64,000 nt of DNA, from positions 124,001 to 188,000 of the forward strand of contig CAKPDH010000001.1 of NCBI GenBank assembly GCA_934148845.1, read 5' to 3'. This document shows, piece after piece, positions 33,493 to 42,507 of the stretch. A model generated the notes under the pieces. The model was given only the letters and a program-made list of their open reading frames with translations, was not told the DNA's origin and did not search any database. Positions within the stretch are counted from its first letter, which is position 1; each line of letters opens with the position of its first letter. The translations under genes were made by a program, and so were the position numbers. The DNA comes from an uncultured Bacilli bacterium (lineage in GTDB: Bacteria; Bacillota_I; Bacilli_A; RF39; UBA660).

Positions 33493-34905
33493 ATGGAAGA
33501 ATTAAAAAATTATTTTGAAACATTAAATATAGAATATACTGAAGATGGAAATAGATTAATTGAAACACTTATTGAAACACTATCTAATCCTAATATAGAT
33601 GAAGATATAATAAAAATAATCCTTGTTGCTGCTCTTAATAAAAAAATAATTTCGTCAGAACAATTTACAAAATACTTTGAAGAAGCAGCACGAATAAAAG
33701 ATCAGCAGCTAGCACGGGAAGCTCAAGCAAATGCAGCAGATGCAACTCCAGCACAGGAAGCTCAAGCGAATGCAGCAGATGCAACTCCAGCACAGGAAGC
33801 TCAAGCAGATGCAGCAGATGCAACACCAGCACAGGAAGCTCAAGCAGATACAGCAGATGCAACACCAGCACAGGAAGCTCAAGCAGATGCAACCCCAGCA
33901 CAAGAAGCTCAAGCGAATGCAGCAGAGGCAACTCCAGCACAAGAAGCTCAAGCAGATGCAGCAGATGCAACTCCAGCACAGGAGGCTCAAGCAGATGCAG
34001 CAGATGCAACCCCAGCACAGGAAGCTCAAGCAGATGAAAAAAGAGATAAAACAAACAAGTCTGTTTGTAGAAACAAAACGTTTGGGAGTACGCTTTTAAA
34101 ATCTCTTCCAGGTGCTGTTATTGTAGGTGGAATTTTACTTGGTACTATATCAGTAGCTCCTATAACTATACCATATGCCTATGCTTTGGGTAAGCTAACT
34201 ATAATTGGTGGAACTCTAGCAGGTGGTATTGTATCTTATCTAGTATGTAAACGTTTATCAAATACAAAATTATATAAGAATATTTATAAAGGCAAAATTA
34301 GTAAAATTACTACTGATGAGTCAAAAGAAATAGAATTAGAAGCAGAAAAAACTATGACTGAAATAAGAAAAATGTTAGTAGACCCTTCAAAGGATAACTA
34401 TAGGCTTCAAATTAGTTTAATTAAATATAAAAATCAATGTGAATTACTTGAAAAAAGAATAGATATGAAAAAGAATCAAAAAGTAGCAAAAGGGGATAAA
34501 ATATTACAATCCTTAAGTATACTTGCTTTAGATAGCATAAGAAAAAATATGCAAAAAAACTTAGATGAAGCAAATTTATTACTTGCAAAAGCTGAAGAAA
34601 AAAGAGAAGGCCCATCTCGTCTTAATAAATTAAATACTAAGCTACAAGAAGTTAATGAAAACATTAGCAACATAAGACAAGCAAGCATTTCAGATAATAC
34701 GGGACACTTGTCTAGTGAGGAAAAAAGCAAAAATGTAAGTAGCTATTTAAAACTTAGTATTAAATCTTCTGGATTAGAATTTATTAGAAATGCAAAAATT
34801 AGAAATATTAGGCTAACACAAAGTGTATATAATTTTTTTAATATTAAAATTAGAAGAGAATTTAAAGCTTTAGCTTCAAAATTTGATAATGCAAGACATA
34901 GATAA
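33493..34905 (+). CDS. Repeat-array membrane protein with coiled-coil tail, unknown function
   Basis: A 470-residue protein. Residues 1-75 are acidic and helical with no recognised domain. Residues 76-176 are a tandem array of the 13-residue unit EAQANAADATPAQ. Two hydrophobic, Gly-rich helices follow at about 200-255 (AVIVGGILLGTISVAPITIPYAYAL and IIGGTLAGGIVSYLVC), and the remaining 210 residues are strongly helical and probably coiled-coil (LEKRIDMKKNQK.., KLNTKLQEVNENISNIRQ). The repeat DNA is much richer in G and C than its surroundings. The gene has its own promoter and a strong terminator. Function is unknown; the layout suggests an extended surface or membrane-organising protein. Confidence 0.8.
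   Translation: MEELKNYFETLNIEYTEDGNRLIETLIETLSNPNIDEDIIKIILVAALNKKIISSEQFTKYFEEAARIKDQQLAREAQANAADATPAQEAQANAADATPAQEAQADAADATPAQEAQADTADATPAQEAQADATPAQEAQANAAEATPAQEAQADAADATPAQEAQADAADATPAQEAQADEKRDKTNKSVCRNKTFGSTLLKSLPGAVIVGGILLGTISVAPITIPYAYALGKLTIIGGTLAGGIVSYLVCKRLSNTKLYKNIYKGKISKITTDESKEIELEAEKTMTEIRKMLVDPSKDNYRLQISLIKYKNQCELLEKRIDMKKNQKVAKGDKILQSLSILALDSIRKNMQKNLDEANLLLAKAEEKREGPSRLNKLNTKLQEVNENISNIRQASISDNTGHLSSEEKSKNVSSYLKLSIKSSGLEFIRNAKIRNIRLTQSVYNFFNIKIRREFKALASKFDNARHR
33718..34020 (+). repeat. Tandem 39-bp repeat array (eight units)
   Basis: 303 bp made of seven 39-bp units and one 30-bp unit (unit 5, which lacks one 9-bp step), coding EAQxxAADATPAQ. Units differ mainly by silent changes and Asn/Asp, Ala/Thr or Asp/Glu swaps. 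Every unit is a multiple of three, so copy-number change keeps the frame. The array also leaves antisense frames open, which has no coding meaning. Confidence 0.95.
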
Positions 34906-34942
34906 AAGATAGGATATTGACGATTTCAATATCCTATCTTTT
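34904..34942. terminator. Strong terminator after the repeat-array gene
   Basis: A perfect 17-bp stem (34904-34920 with 34926-34942) around a 5-base loop, with A/T ends that work in both directions. Confidence 0.85.
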
Positions 34943-34945
34943 AAA

Positions 34946-34967
34946 ATAAAAAAGTCATATGACTTTC
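34946..34967 (-). terminator. Terminator of rpmB
   Basis: The palindrome AAAGTCATATGACTTT (34951-34966) is followed on the minus strand by a T-run, just after the rpmB stop. Confidence 0.65.
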
Positions 34968-34974
34968 TATAATA

Positions 34975-35157
34975 CTAATCAGCATTTTTTGCTGCTTTAT
35001 TTAATGTTCTTATTTCTCTAGCACTTTTTCTTACTTTAGAACCATCACTTAAAGTTACAATTTGTAAATTAACTTTTTGTGAATGTTTAGTAGCTCTACA
35101 AGAATGTGATCTTCTATTACCAGATAATGGTTTTTTATTTGTTTGTTTAACTGCCAT
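34975..35157 (-). CDS. rpmB: 50S ribosomal protein L28
   Basis: L28 is a small protein of the large subunit. The 60-residue product MAVKQTNKKPLSGNRRSHSC.. shows the family's GNxRSHxxxATKxxxxxNLQ core. It lacks the Cys pair seen in zinc-type L28 at the N-terminus. A longer frame begins at 35205, but GGAGGAATATT directly before the ATG at 35157 decides the start. It is transcribed alone from a consensus minus-strand promoter. Confidence 0.92.
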   Translation of the reverse strand: MAVKQTNKKPLSGNRRSHSCRATKHSQKVNLQIVTLSDGSKVRKSAREIRTLNKAAKNAD

Positions 35158-35195
35158 AATATTCCTCCATTCAAAGTTTTTCCCTATGCCAATAA

Positions 35196-35224
35196 AGTTT
35201 ATCATATTTTTTTTTACTTGTCAA
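35196..35224 (-). promoter_or_regulatory. Promoter of rpmB
   Basis: Minus-strand TTGACA (plus 35219-35224) and TAAACT (plus 35196-35201), spacing 17. Confidence 0.8.
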
Positions 35225-35538
35225 TAATCTTGATGCTTTAACCTGAAAAACTGATATATTTCTTAATATTATAAGTATTGAAATCTATGTAATAATAAAA
35301 TATATACTACTTTAAATTTAAAATTTATTTTAAATAATAAATTTATTAATATTGTTAAATAATTACTAATTTATTATATTCAAACTTTATTAGTTCAATT
35401 TAAAATTGTATATAGTTAATAAGTTAACAGTGTAAAAAATAAGGGTTTATATATCTATTTTTTATACACGCTTTTAAATTACACAATAAATCTTTAAAAT
35501 TTAAAATAAATATAGTAAAATATAAATGGAGGGATAAG
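35225..35538. other. AT-rich intergenic region between rpmB and dnaE
   Basis: About 310 bases without a credible gene. It holds an imperfect inverted repeat (GTGTAAAAAATA at 35430-35441 with TATTTTTTATACAC at 35456-35469) and, at its end, a possible dnaE promoter: TTTAAA (35493-35498) and TAAAAT (35516-35521), spacing 17. Confidence 0.5.
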
Positions 35539-38457
35539 ATGTATACACCACTTTATATAAAAACGGATAATAGTTTACAACAATCACTTATAAAAATACC
35601 AGATTTAATTAAATTTGCTAAAGAAAATAATTTAACATCACTTACTATTACAGATAATAATATGTATGGCGTTGTTGATTTTTATAAGGCATGTGTTAAT
35701 AACAGTATAAAACCAATAATTGGGCTTGAAGTATGTATAGATGATTTTATTATAGTGTTGTATGCAATGAATTATTTAGGATATAAAAACTTGATTAAAA
35801 TTACGACAATAATGTCTTATCAAAAATTAAGTTATGAAGATATATCAAAATATTTTGATAATTTAATATGCATAATTCCATATGAGTATATTAATAAATA
35901 TGAATTATTTAAATCTTTAAGTAAGAATGTTTATATATCTTATAAAAATCTAGATGAATATAATAATATTAAAATTCCTAATAAAGTATATATGAATAAA
36001 ACATTATATCTAAATGATAAAGATAATATATATATAAAATATTTAAAAGCCATAAAAGAAAGTGTTTCTATTAATGAGATAGTAGATGCTGATAATAAAA
36101 TTTTAACGTATCAGGAATATAATAAATTATATCCTTTTGATAATAATAATAAAATTATAACTGATATGTGTAATGTAATAATACCAAGTAGATCTGATTT
36201 GATTCCAAAATTTGATACTGGAAATTTAAGTTCTTATGAATATTTAAAATTAAAATGTATAGAAGGAATTAGATATTATTTTAAAGATAGTGTTAGAAAA
36301 ATATACAAAGATAGACTAAAGTATGAATTAGATGTAATTAATAAAATGGGATTTTGTGATTATTTTTTAATAGTAGCAGATTATGTTAATTATGCTAGGG
36401 AAAATAATATCATAGTTGGAACAGGTAGGGGTAGTGCTGTTGGATCACTTGTATCTTATTGCCTTAAAATAACAGATGTTGATCCTATTAAATATAATTT
36501 ATTGTTTGAAAGATTTCTTAATCCAGAACGTATAAGTATGCCTGATATTGATATTGACTTTGAGCATGAAAAAAGAATGGATGTAATAAATTATTGTATA
36601 GAAAAGTATGGTAGTAAAAGAGTAGCGCCAATAATAACTTTTGGAACATATGGTGCTAAGCAATCATTAAGAGATGTAGCTAGTGTTATGAATATTGAAA
36701 TATCCTTAATTGACGATTTATGTAAATTAATAGATTCAAAAAAAAGTTTAATGGAAAACTATAATGAAAATGAAAAAATAAAAATTCTTTTATCTAGAAA
36801 AAAAGAGTTAAAGGCGTGTTATGGAATATCACGTCATATAGAAGGCTTAAAAAAACATAAATCTATACATGCAGCAGGTGTTATTATTTCATCAGTAGAT
36901 TTGGATACAGTAATTCCTCTTGATAAAAATAATAATATGTATATAACAGGATATGACATGACATATTTAGAAGAACTAGGACTTTTAAAAATGGATTTTT
37001 TAGCTATTAAATATTTGACAACTATACACAAGTTAATAGATGATATAAATTTAAATTATAATACAAATATTACATTTTCAAATATTCCACTTAATGATCC
37101 AAAGGCAATAAATATATTTACATCGGCTCTTACTCTTGGAATATTTCAATTTGAATCAGATGGTATGATTGATTTTTTAAGTAAACTTAAGGTAGATAAA
37201 ATGGATGATATATTTGCCGCTATAGCTTTATATAGACCTGGACCTATTAAAAATATTCCAACATATATAGCAAGAAAAAACGGTCTTGAAAAAATAGAAT
37301 ATATAGATAAATCTCTAGAACCTATATTAAGACAAACATATGGTATTATGATATACCAGGAGCAAATTATGCAGGTCGCACATGTTATGGCTAATTATAC
37401 GCTTGGAGAAGCGGATATACTTAGAAAAGCTATGAGTAAAAAGAAAAAAGATATTTTGCTTGGTGAAAGAAAAAAATTCAAAGAAAGAGCGCATAAATTA
37501 GGATATTCTGAAGAAATAATAGACAAAGTATTTAATAGTATGCTTAAATTTGCAGAATATGGCTTTAATAAATCACATTCAGTTGGTTATTCTATTGTTG
37601 CGTATAAAATGGCATATTTAAAGGCTTATTATCCAGCTTTATTTATTGTGCACTCTCTATCTAGTGATAGCGATTTAGATAAGTTTAAAAAGTATATATA
37701 TGAGGCAAAAAGGTTAGGATTAGAATTACTTTTACCGGATATAAATAAAAGTTTAAAAAAATATACTTTAGAAGATAATAAAATCAGATATCCTTTATCT
37801 AATATAAGAAATATAGGTACAATATGTGCTGATATTATATTAAAAGAAAGAAAAAATGGTAAATTTATTGATATTTTTGATTTTATTAAGAGATGTTATG
37901 GTAAAGAAATAAATAAAAAAGTTATAGAATCATTAATATATTCAAATGCATTTTCTAATATGGGTTATAATAAGAAAACATTAATAAATAACTTAGATGT
38001 AATAATTAATTATGGAATATTAATAAAAGATTTAGATAGAGAATTTGTTCTTAAACCTGAAATAAAAATTTATAAAGAATATGCAAAAAAAGAACTATTA
38101 AATCAAGAATTAGATATGTTTGGAGTTTATATAACAGATAATCCTATATATCAAATTAAATTACAATACAAAGATATAATAGATATAAAAAATATAGAGA
38201 TGTATTTTGATAAAATAGTTAATATAATTGCCTTTGTAGATAAGGTAAGACAAGTTAATACAAAAGATGGAAGTATTATGTGCTTTATTAATTTAAGTGA
38301 TGAATTAAGTAAAATAGATGGAGTTTTGTTTCCAAAAGTATATGAAAAATACAAAGACATTAATGCGGGTGATATAATAAGATTAACAGGTAGAATAGAA
38401 AAAAGATTTGATAAATATCAAATTGTAGTAAGTAATATAATTAAGATAAATTATTAG
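35539..38457 (+). CDS. dnaE: DNA polymerase III subunit alpha (DnaE)
   Basis: A C-family replicative polymerase, 972 residues, shorter than the usual 1050-1160. The polymerase core is intact: GTGRGSAVGSLVSYCLKIT, the catalytic PDIDIDFEHEKR and the third Asp in LLKMDFLAIKYLT, with the YQEQIMQVAHVMANYTLGEADILRKAM finger region and the FNKSHSVGYS motif. The N-terminal PHP domain is degenerate: the metal-binding LHxHTxYS motif reads LYIKTDNS, so no PHP exonuclease is expected. A helix-hairpin-helix and an OB domain close the protein. GGAGGG precedes the ATG. folD follows eight bases after the stop. Confidence 0.93.
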   Translation: MYTPLYIKTDNSLQQSLIKIPDLIKFAKENNLTSLTITDNNMYGVVDFYKACVNNSIKPIIGLEVCIDDFIIVLYAMNYLGYKNLIKITTIMSYQKLSYEDISKYFDNLICIIPYEYINKYELFKSLSKNVYISYKNLDEYNNIKIPNKVYMNKTLYLNDKDNIYIKYLKAIKESVSINEIVDADNKILTYQEYNKLYPFDNNNKIITDMCNVIIPSRSDLIPKFDTGNLSSYEYLKLKCIEGIRYYFKDSVRKIYKDRLKYELDVINKMGFCDYFLIVADYVNYARENNIIVGTGRGSAVGSLVSYCLKITDVDPIKYNLLFERFLNPERISMPDIDIDFEHEKRMDVINYCIEKYGSKRVAPIITFGTYGAKQSLRDVASVMNIEISLIDDLCKLIDSKKSLMENYNENEKIKILLSRKKELKACYGISRHIEGLKKHKSIHAAGVIISSVDLDTVIPLDKNNNMYITGYDMTYLEELGLLKMDFLAIKYLTTIHKLIDDINLNYNTNITFSNIPLNDPKAINIFTSALTLGIFQFESDGMIDFLSKLKVDKMDDIFAAIALYRPGPIKNIPTYIARKNGLEKIEYIDKSLEPILRQTYGIMIYQEQIMQVAHVMANYTLGEADILRKAMSKKKKDILLGERKKFKERAHKLGYSEEIIDKVFNSMLKFAEYGFNKSHSVGYSIVAYKMAYLKAYYPALFIVHSLSSDSDLDKFKKYIYEAKRLGLELLLPDINKSLKKYTLEDNKIRYPLSNIRNIGTICADIILKERKNGKFIDIFDFIKRCYGKEINKKVIESLIYSNAFSNMGYNKKTLINNLDVIINYGILIKDLDREFVLKPEIKIYKEYAKKELLNQELDMFGVYITDNPIYQIKLQYKDIIDIKNIEMYFDKIVNIIAFVDKVRQVNTKDGSIMCFINLSDELSKIDGVLFPKVYEKYKDINAGDIIRLTGRIEKRFDKYQIVVSNIIKINY

Positions 38458-38465
38458 GAGGAATT

Positions 38466-39308
38466 ATGGAAATATTAGATGGATTAAATACTAAAATACA
38501 ATTATTAGAAAATTTAAAGAAAAAAGTTTTGAAGTTAGAAAGACCACTTGGTCTTGTTGTAATACAAATTGGGCTTGATAAAGCAAGTACTGTTTATGTT
38601 AATCAAAAAAGAAAAATGGCAGAAAGCTTAGGATTTAATTTCAATCATATAAAATTAGATGATAATGTAGATGAAGATACAGTTATAAAATTAATACAAG
38701 AATTAAATAATGATAATTATGTAGATGGAATTTTAGTACAAATGCCTCTTCCTTCTCATTTAAATGAAAAAAGAATACAAAATGCAGTAGATCCAAATAA
38801 AGACGTAGATGGACTTACAGATATAAACGCTGGTAGATTATCTCATGGAATAGATTCACTTATTCCTTGTACACCAGCTGGTATTATGGATTTATTAAAA
38901 ATATATAAAATTGGTGTAGAAGGAAAAAACGTTACAATAGTAGGTAGAAGTGATTTAGTAGGAAAACCATTATCATACTTAATGACTAATAATAATGCAA
39001 CAGTAACTTTATGTCATTCTAAAACAAATAATTTAAAACTATTTACACAACTTGCAGATATATTAGTAGTAGCAATAGGAAAACCAGAATTTATAAAAGA
39101 AGATTATGTAAAGAATGATAGTGTCGTTATTGATGTAGGTATTAATAGGGTAGATGGAAAATTAATAGGTGATGTAGATTTTAATAATGTATCAAATAAA
39201 TGTTCATATATTACTAAAGTACCAGGTGGGGTTGGACCTATGACTGTATATGAACTTGCAAATAACACATATAAAGCATATACATTAAGAAAAAATAAAT
39301 TTAGATAA
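38466..39308 (+). CDS. folD: Bifunctional methylene-THF dehydrogenase / methenyl-THF cyclohydrolase
   Basis: FolD interconverts 5,10-methylene-, methenyl- and 10-formyl-THF in the cytoplasm. The 280-residue product has the YVNQKRKMAESLG motif with the catalytic Lys near residue 43, DGILVQMPLPSHL, the DVDGLTDINAGRL block, the Rossmann VGRSDLVGKPLSYLM and the GGVGPMT signature near the C-terminus. AGGAGG precedes the ATG. It ends the dnaE transcript and feeds the thyA/folA folate cycle seen elsewhere in the window. Confidence 0.95.
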   Translation: MEILDGLNTKIQLLENLKKKVLKLERPLGLVVIQIGLDKASTVYVNQKRKMAESLGFNFNHIKLDDNVDEDTVIKLIQELNNDNYVDGILVQMPLPSHLNEKRIQNAVDPNKDVDGLTDINAGRLSHGIDSLIPCTPAGIMDLLKIYKIGVEGKNVTIVGRSDLVGKPLSYLMTNNNATVTLCHSKTNNLKLFTQLADILVVAIGKPEFIKEDYVKNDSVVIDVGINRVDGKLIGDVDFNNVSNKCSYITKVPGGVGPMTVYELANNTYKAYTLRKNKFR

Positions 39309-39315
39309 AAATATA

Positions 39316-39359
39316 AAAATGTAATAATAAGTATAAAAGAAATATTATTACATTTTTTA
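39316..39359 (+). terminator. Intrinsic terminator after folD
   Basis: A 14-bp perfect stem (39316-39329 with 39343-39356) formed by AAAATGTAATAATA and its complement, then T-run. Confidence 0.8.
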
Positions 39360-39493
39360 TTATATATAAATTACTATATTTTTAATTTTTTATTTTTGTT
39401 CATTTAAATAATGATTAAAACTATTAATTACTAAAAGAAAGATTATTATTTAATAAAAAAATACTTAGTAAATAAAAACTTAAGTATTTTTAT

Positions 39494-39946
39494 CTATTTA
39501 AAAATTTTAAACAATCATTAAACATCATGTAATGACCTTTATTAAACTCATTATTATTCATTAATTTCATTAATAGAAGCCCATTTGACATTATCAACTT
39601 CTTCCCGTTGGAGAGTTATATCCTCTATATTGATATTTTTTTAATATAATATAGGTCACAAATAGTATCTTTTCCATTTGCTTGCTTGAATAGTATCGGA
39701 TTATTAATTTCTATTCCTAATTCTTCTTTGACTTCTGTAATTACACCTTGCAAACTTGTTTCACCAGATTTTGGATGTCCACCAGTAGTAGCCCATTTTC
39801 CTCCTTTATCTGTTGACCTTTTTTGTATTAAAAATTCATTATTATCATTTTGAATAAAAATTACGACCATCATTATATATGTGTTATTAGGTATTTTTTG
39901 ACCCTTTTCTACTGTTTTTAATATCATATAAATCTCTTTTTTTCAT
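39494..39946 (-). pseudogene. NUDIX hydrolase pseudogene
   Basis: The minus strand carries the remains of a NUDIX hydrolase of about 165 residues. A start with ribosome site (GAAGGGA) lies at 39946 and gives MKKRDLYDI, then the frame breaks and several residues are missing. The core KTVEKGQKIPNNTY..FLIQKRST and the NUDIX box GHPKSGETSLQGVITEVKEELGI are readable (39625-39927), with Thr in place of the box Arg. A frameshift at an A7 run near 39640 and another near 39565 interrupt the C-terminus, whose fragments DIEDITLQREEVDNVKWASINE and NKGHYMMFNDCLKFLN are still recognisable. At least three lesions, so clearly dead. Confidence 0.8.
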
Positions 39947-40049
39947 AAAAATCCCTTCTATCAACATATAAAATAAAAATAAATAGAAAAATTAAAAAAC
40001 TAATTTACTTACTTATTTTACTTAATTGTGTTAAATTGTAATAAAATAA

Positions 40050-40078
40050 TTGACAGTTATAATAAGTGCGGGTAAAAT
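40050..40078 (+). promoter_or_regulatory. Promoter of helD
   Basis: TTGACA (40050-40055) and TAAAAT (40073-40078), spacing 17. Confidence 0.8.
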
Positions 40079-40128
40079 AATAACCAGACTAATAGTATAA
40101 TTTGGCTTTAAATGAAGGGAGTGATAAA

Positions 40129-42066
40129 ATGATAGAAGAATTAGAATATTTAGATTATACAATTGATAAATATGATGAAGTAATTTGTGATTCTAATTTA
40201 AAATTAAATAATTTAAGAGAACTATATAAATATGATTATGATGCTATGATAGAAGAAAAATTTAAATTGGAAAATGAGATTAACTCTATAAAAAAAGCTA
40301 AACTAAATCCTTATTTTGCTAGAATTGATTTTGAAAGCAAAAGTAATTTTGATAAGTGCTATATTGGTAAAAAAGGCGTAACAGACTATGATAATAATAT
40401 TATTACGGTTGATTGGAGAGCTCCAATATCGTCTTTATATTATGATTCAAATGTTGGTGAATGTGAATATGAAGCTCCAGAAGGAATCATAAGTGGAAAG
40501 TTATTACTTAAAAGGCAATATACAATAGAAGATAGTAAATTAATAAATTTTAATGATGTTGATACAGTATCAAATGATGAATTATTAAAGCCATATTTAA
40601 GCGTATCTGCAGATAATAGACTTAAAAATATAGTATCAACTATACAAAGTGAACAAAATAAAATAATAAGAGAATCAATGGGTAAAAATTTGATTATACA
40701 AGGAGTAGCTGGATCTGGAAAAACTACAGTTGCATTACATAGAATAGCATACTTAGTTTATAATAATAGAGATTTATTTAAACCAAGTGATTATATGGTT
40801 ATTGGGCCAAATAAATTTTTTGTAAGTTATATATCAGGAATATTACCTGATTTAGATGTAGTTGGTGTAACACAAAATACGCTTGATGAATTATTTTTAA
40901 ATTATATGAAAGAAGATTTTAAAATAAATAATTCTTTGGATATTACAAAAGAAAAAGATGAAGTTGCACATTATAAAGTATCTATGAATATGAAAAAAGA
41001 TATTGATGAATATTTTAAAAATCTAAAATTATTACCTGATGAAGATTTTATAGTAGAAGGTATAAAAGTATTAGATAAAAGTTTTATAAAAACAGTCTAT
41101 GATGAAATAAATAAAAATACTTTTAAAAGTGTAAAATCAAGAATTAATAGATTAATTCTTCTATTAGAAAAGTATATAAATGAAAATTTTTCTAATATTT
41201 CAAAAAAATATATAAAAAGTGAAATAAGTCAAAAAACTATCGAAAATTTTAAAAACAATATAAATAATTATTTAAAAAAGTATTTTGATATTTTAAATAA
41301 AAAACCAAAAATAATATATATTGAAATATTAAAAAAATTAAACTTTAATTATAATAATGTTTCAAAAAACAAAATAAACATAGAAGATATTCCATCCTTA
41401 ATTTATATAAAATATAAGCTATCAGGAAGTAGTGAATTTGATAATTATAAACATATAGTAATAGATGAAGCTCAAGATTATGGCAAATTTACATTTTATA
41501 CATTAAATAAATTGTTTAAAAATTCAAGTTTTAGTATTTATGGAGATTTAGCTCAAAGCCTGTATTCATATAGAAGTATAGATAATTGGGAATGTTTAGA
41601 TGATATATTTAAAAATTTTGAAATATTAAAATTAAATAAAAGCTATCGTACTACAATAGAAATAATGGATGAAGCTAATAAAATAAATGAATTATTAAAT
41701 CTAGATAAAGCAATACCTGTTATAAGACATGGTGAGGAGGTTAGTTATACTAATGAAAAAGTTATAGATTTAATTTCTGAATTAAAAAAAGAGTATAAAA
41801 CTGTAGCAATAATAGCAAAAACTATAGAAGAAGCAAATTCTTTATATGAAAAATTGAAAGATAAAATAGAAATTAACTTAATTAATTCTAATAATTTAAA
41901 TTATAATAATAACATAAATATATTGCCTAGTTACTTATCTAAAGGATTAGAGTTTGATGCAGTTATAATTGTTGGAAAAGAAAAATTTAATAAAAATAAT
42001 AAATTAGATATGAAATTATTATATGTATCAATGACAAGGGCTCTTCATAAATTAATAATAAAATAA
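40129..42066 (+). CDS. helD: HelD-like SF1 helicase / RNA polymerase recycling factor
   Basis: HelD proteins are UvrD-like ATPases that bind stalled or idle RNA polymerase and release it from nucleic acid in Gram-positives. The 645-residue product has an N-terminal helical arm, Walker A as IQGVAGSGKTTVALHRIAYL (GVAGSGKTT at 192-200), which is characteristic of HelD, Walker B IDEAQDYG, GDLAQSLYSYR, LNKSYRTT, LSKGLEFDAVII and the final YVSMTRALH motif. It is shorter than B. subtilis HelD (about 774). A TTG at 40102 is in frame, but GGGAGTGAT supports the ATG at 40129. Monocistronic. Confidence 0.88.
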   Translation: MIEELEYLDYTIDKYDEVICDSNLKLNNLRELYKYDYDAMIEEKFKLENEINSIKKAKLNPYFARIDFESKSNFDKCYIGKKGVTDYDNNIITVDWRAPISSLYYDSNVGECEYEAPEGIISGKLLLKRQYTIEDSKLINFNDVDTVSNDELLKPYLSVSADNRLKNIVSTIQSEQNKIIRESMGKNLIIQGVAGSGKTTVALHRIAYLVYNNRDLFKPSDYMVIGPNKFFVSYISGILPDLDVVGVTQNTLDELFLNYMKEDFKINNSLDITKEKDEVAHYKVSMNMKKDIDEYFKNLKLLPDEDFIVEGIKVLDKSFIKTVYDEINKNTFKSVKSRINRLILLLEKYINENFSNISKKYIKSEISQKTIENFKNNINNYLKKYFDILNKKPKIIYIEILKKLNFNYNNVSKNKINIEDIPSLIYIKYKLSGSSEFDNYKHIVIDEAQDYGKFTFYTLNKLFKNSSFSIYGDLAQSLYSYRSIDNWECLDDIFKNFEILKLNKSYRTTIEIMDEANKINELLNLDKAIPVIRHGEEVSYTNEKVIDLISELKKEYKTVAIIAKTIEEANSLYEKLKDKIEINLINSNNLNYNNNINILPSYLSKGLEFDAVIIVGKEKFNKNNKLDMKLLYVSMTRALHKLIIK

Positions 42067-42077
42067 TTCTTACAAAT

Positions 42078-42104
42078 AAAAAAATATAGAAGTTATTTCT
42101 ATAT
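42078..42104 (-). terminator. Terminator after the DUF192 gene
   Basis: ATATAGAA (42084-42091) pairs with TTCTATAT (42097-42104). On the minus strand a T-run follows, so it mainly serves the DUF192 gene. Confidence 0.6.
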
Positions 42105-42107
42105 CTT

Positions 42108-42437
42108 TCAGTATTTAATATATTTTTTAATATTATTGTTTAATTTAAAGTTAAAGTAATCTGTTGGAATTTCAAATGTATAATATATCTTTTTTTTAGG
42201 TAAAATGATTTTATTGGGACTCAAATTTTTATATATATAAATAATATTAAAGTTTTTATCTGTCATGATAACATCTATGTTTTTTTTCATAAAGAAAGTG
42301 TGTATGCTGCTGCATTTTGGAAAGCACAATCCATAATCAAAATTTTTCTTAAACATTAAACCAAGGAGTCTAGATGTGAATTTGTTACATATTTTTATAT
42401 TTAATTTTTTATCTTTGTAATCTAAAACTATATTCAT
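42108..42437 (-). CDS. DUF192 family protein
   Basis: A 109-residue protein matching the DUF192 pattern: KFTSRLLGLMFKKNFDYGLCFPKCSSIHTFFMKKNIDVIMTDKNFNIIYIYKNLSPNKIILP, where the family has RxxGLMFR, a GMLFxF region, FWMKNTxIPLDIIFID and Px-rich end. Here the usual WM is FM. Other members often have a signal peptide; this one has none, so it is probably cytoplasmic. Function unknown. The gene shares a divergent promoter region with the pilin-like gene. Confidence 0.8.
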   Translation of the reverse strand: MNIVLDYKDKKLNIKICNKFTSRLLGLMFKKNFDYGLCFPKCSSIHTFFMKKNIDVIMTDKNFNIIYIYKNLSPNKIILPKKKIYYTFEIPTDYFNFKLNNNIKKYIKY

Positions 42438-42443
42438 ATAATG

Positions 42444-42471
42444 ATTATATCATATATTGACAAAAAATCAA
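42444..42471 (-). promoter_or_regulatory. Promoter of the DUF192 gene
   Basis: Minus-strand TTGATT (plus 42466-42471) and TATAAT (plus 42444-42449), spacing 16; it overlaps the opposing plus-strand promoter. Confidence 0.55.
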
Positions 42472-42485
42472 AAAAGTTATAAAAT
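42457..42485 (+). promoter_or_regulatory. Promoter of the pilin-like gene and glyS
   Basis: TTGACA (42457-42462) and TAAAAT (42480-42485), spacing 17. No other promoter is seen before glyS, so the pilin gene and the T-box leader probably share this transcript. Confidence 0.8.
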
Positions 42486-42507
42486 TATAGTGTAATGGAG
42501 GAGTCAT

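Noticed and set aside
33718..34020. CRISPR-like regular repeats
   Set aside because: The units are contiguous, have no unique spacers and encode a continuous peptide, so this is a coding tandem repeat.
33665..34099. Long open frames on the minus strand and in another plus frame across the repeat array
   Set aside because: They exist only because each repeat unit is a multiple of three and contains no stop in those frames; their Leu/His- or Cys-rich translations have no start context and no continuation outside the array.
35430..35469. Inverted repeat before dnaE as a terminator or operator
   Set aside because: It is imperfect, nearly all A-T, has no T-run in a useful place and no known partner.
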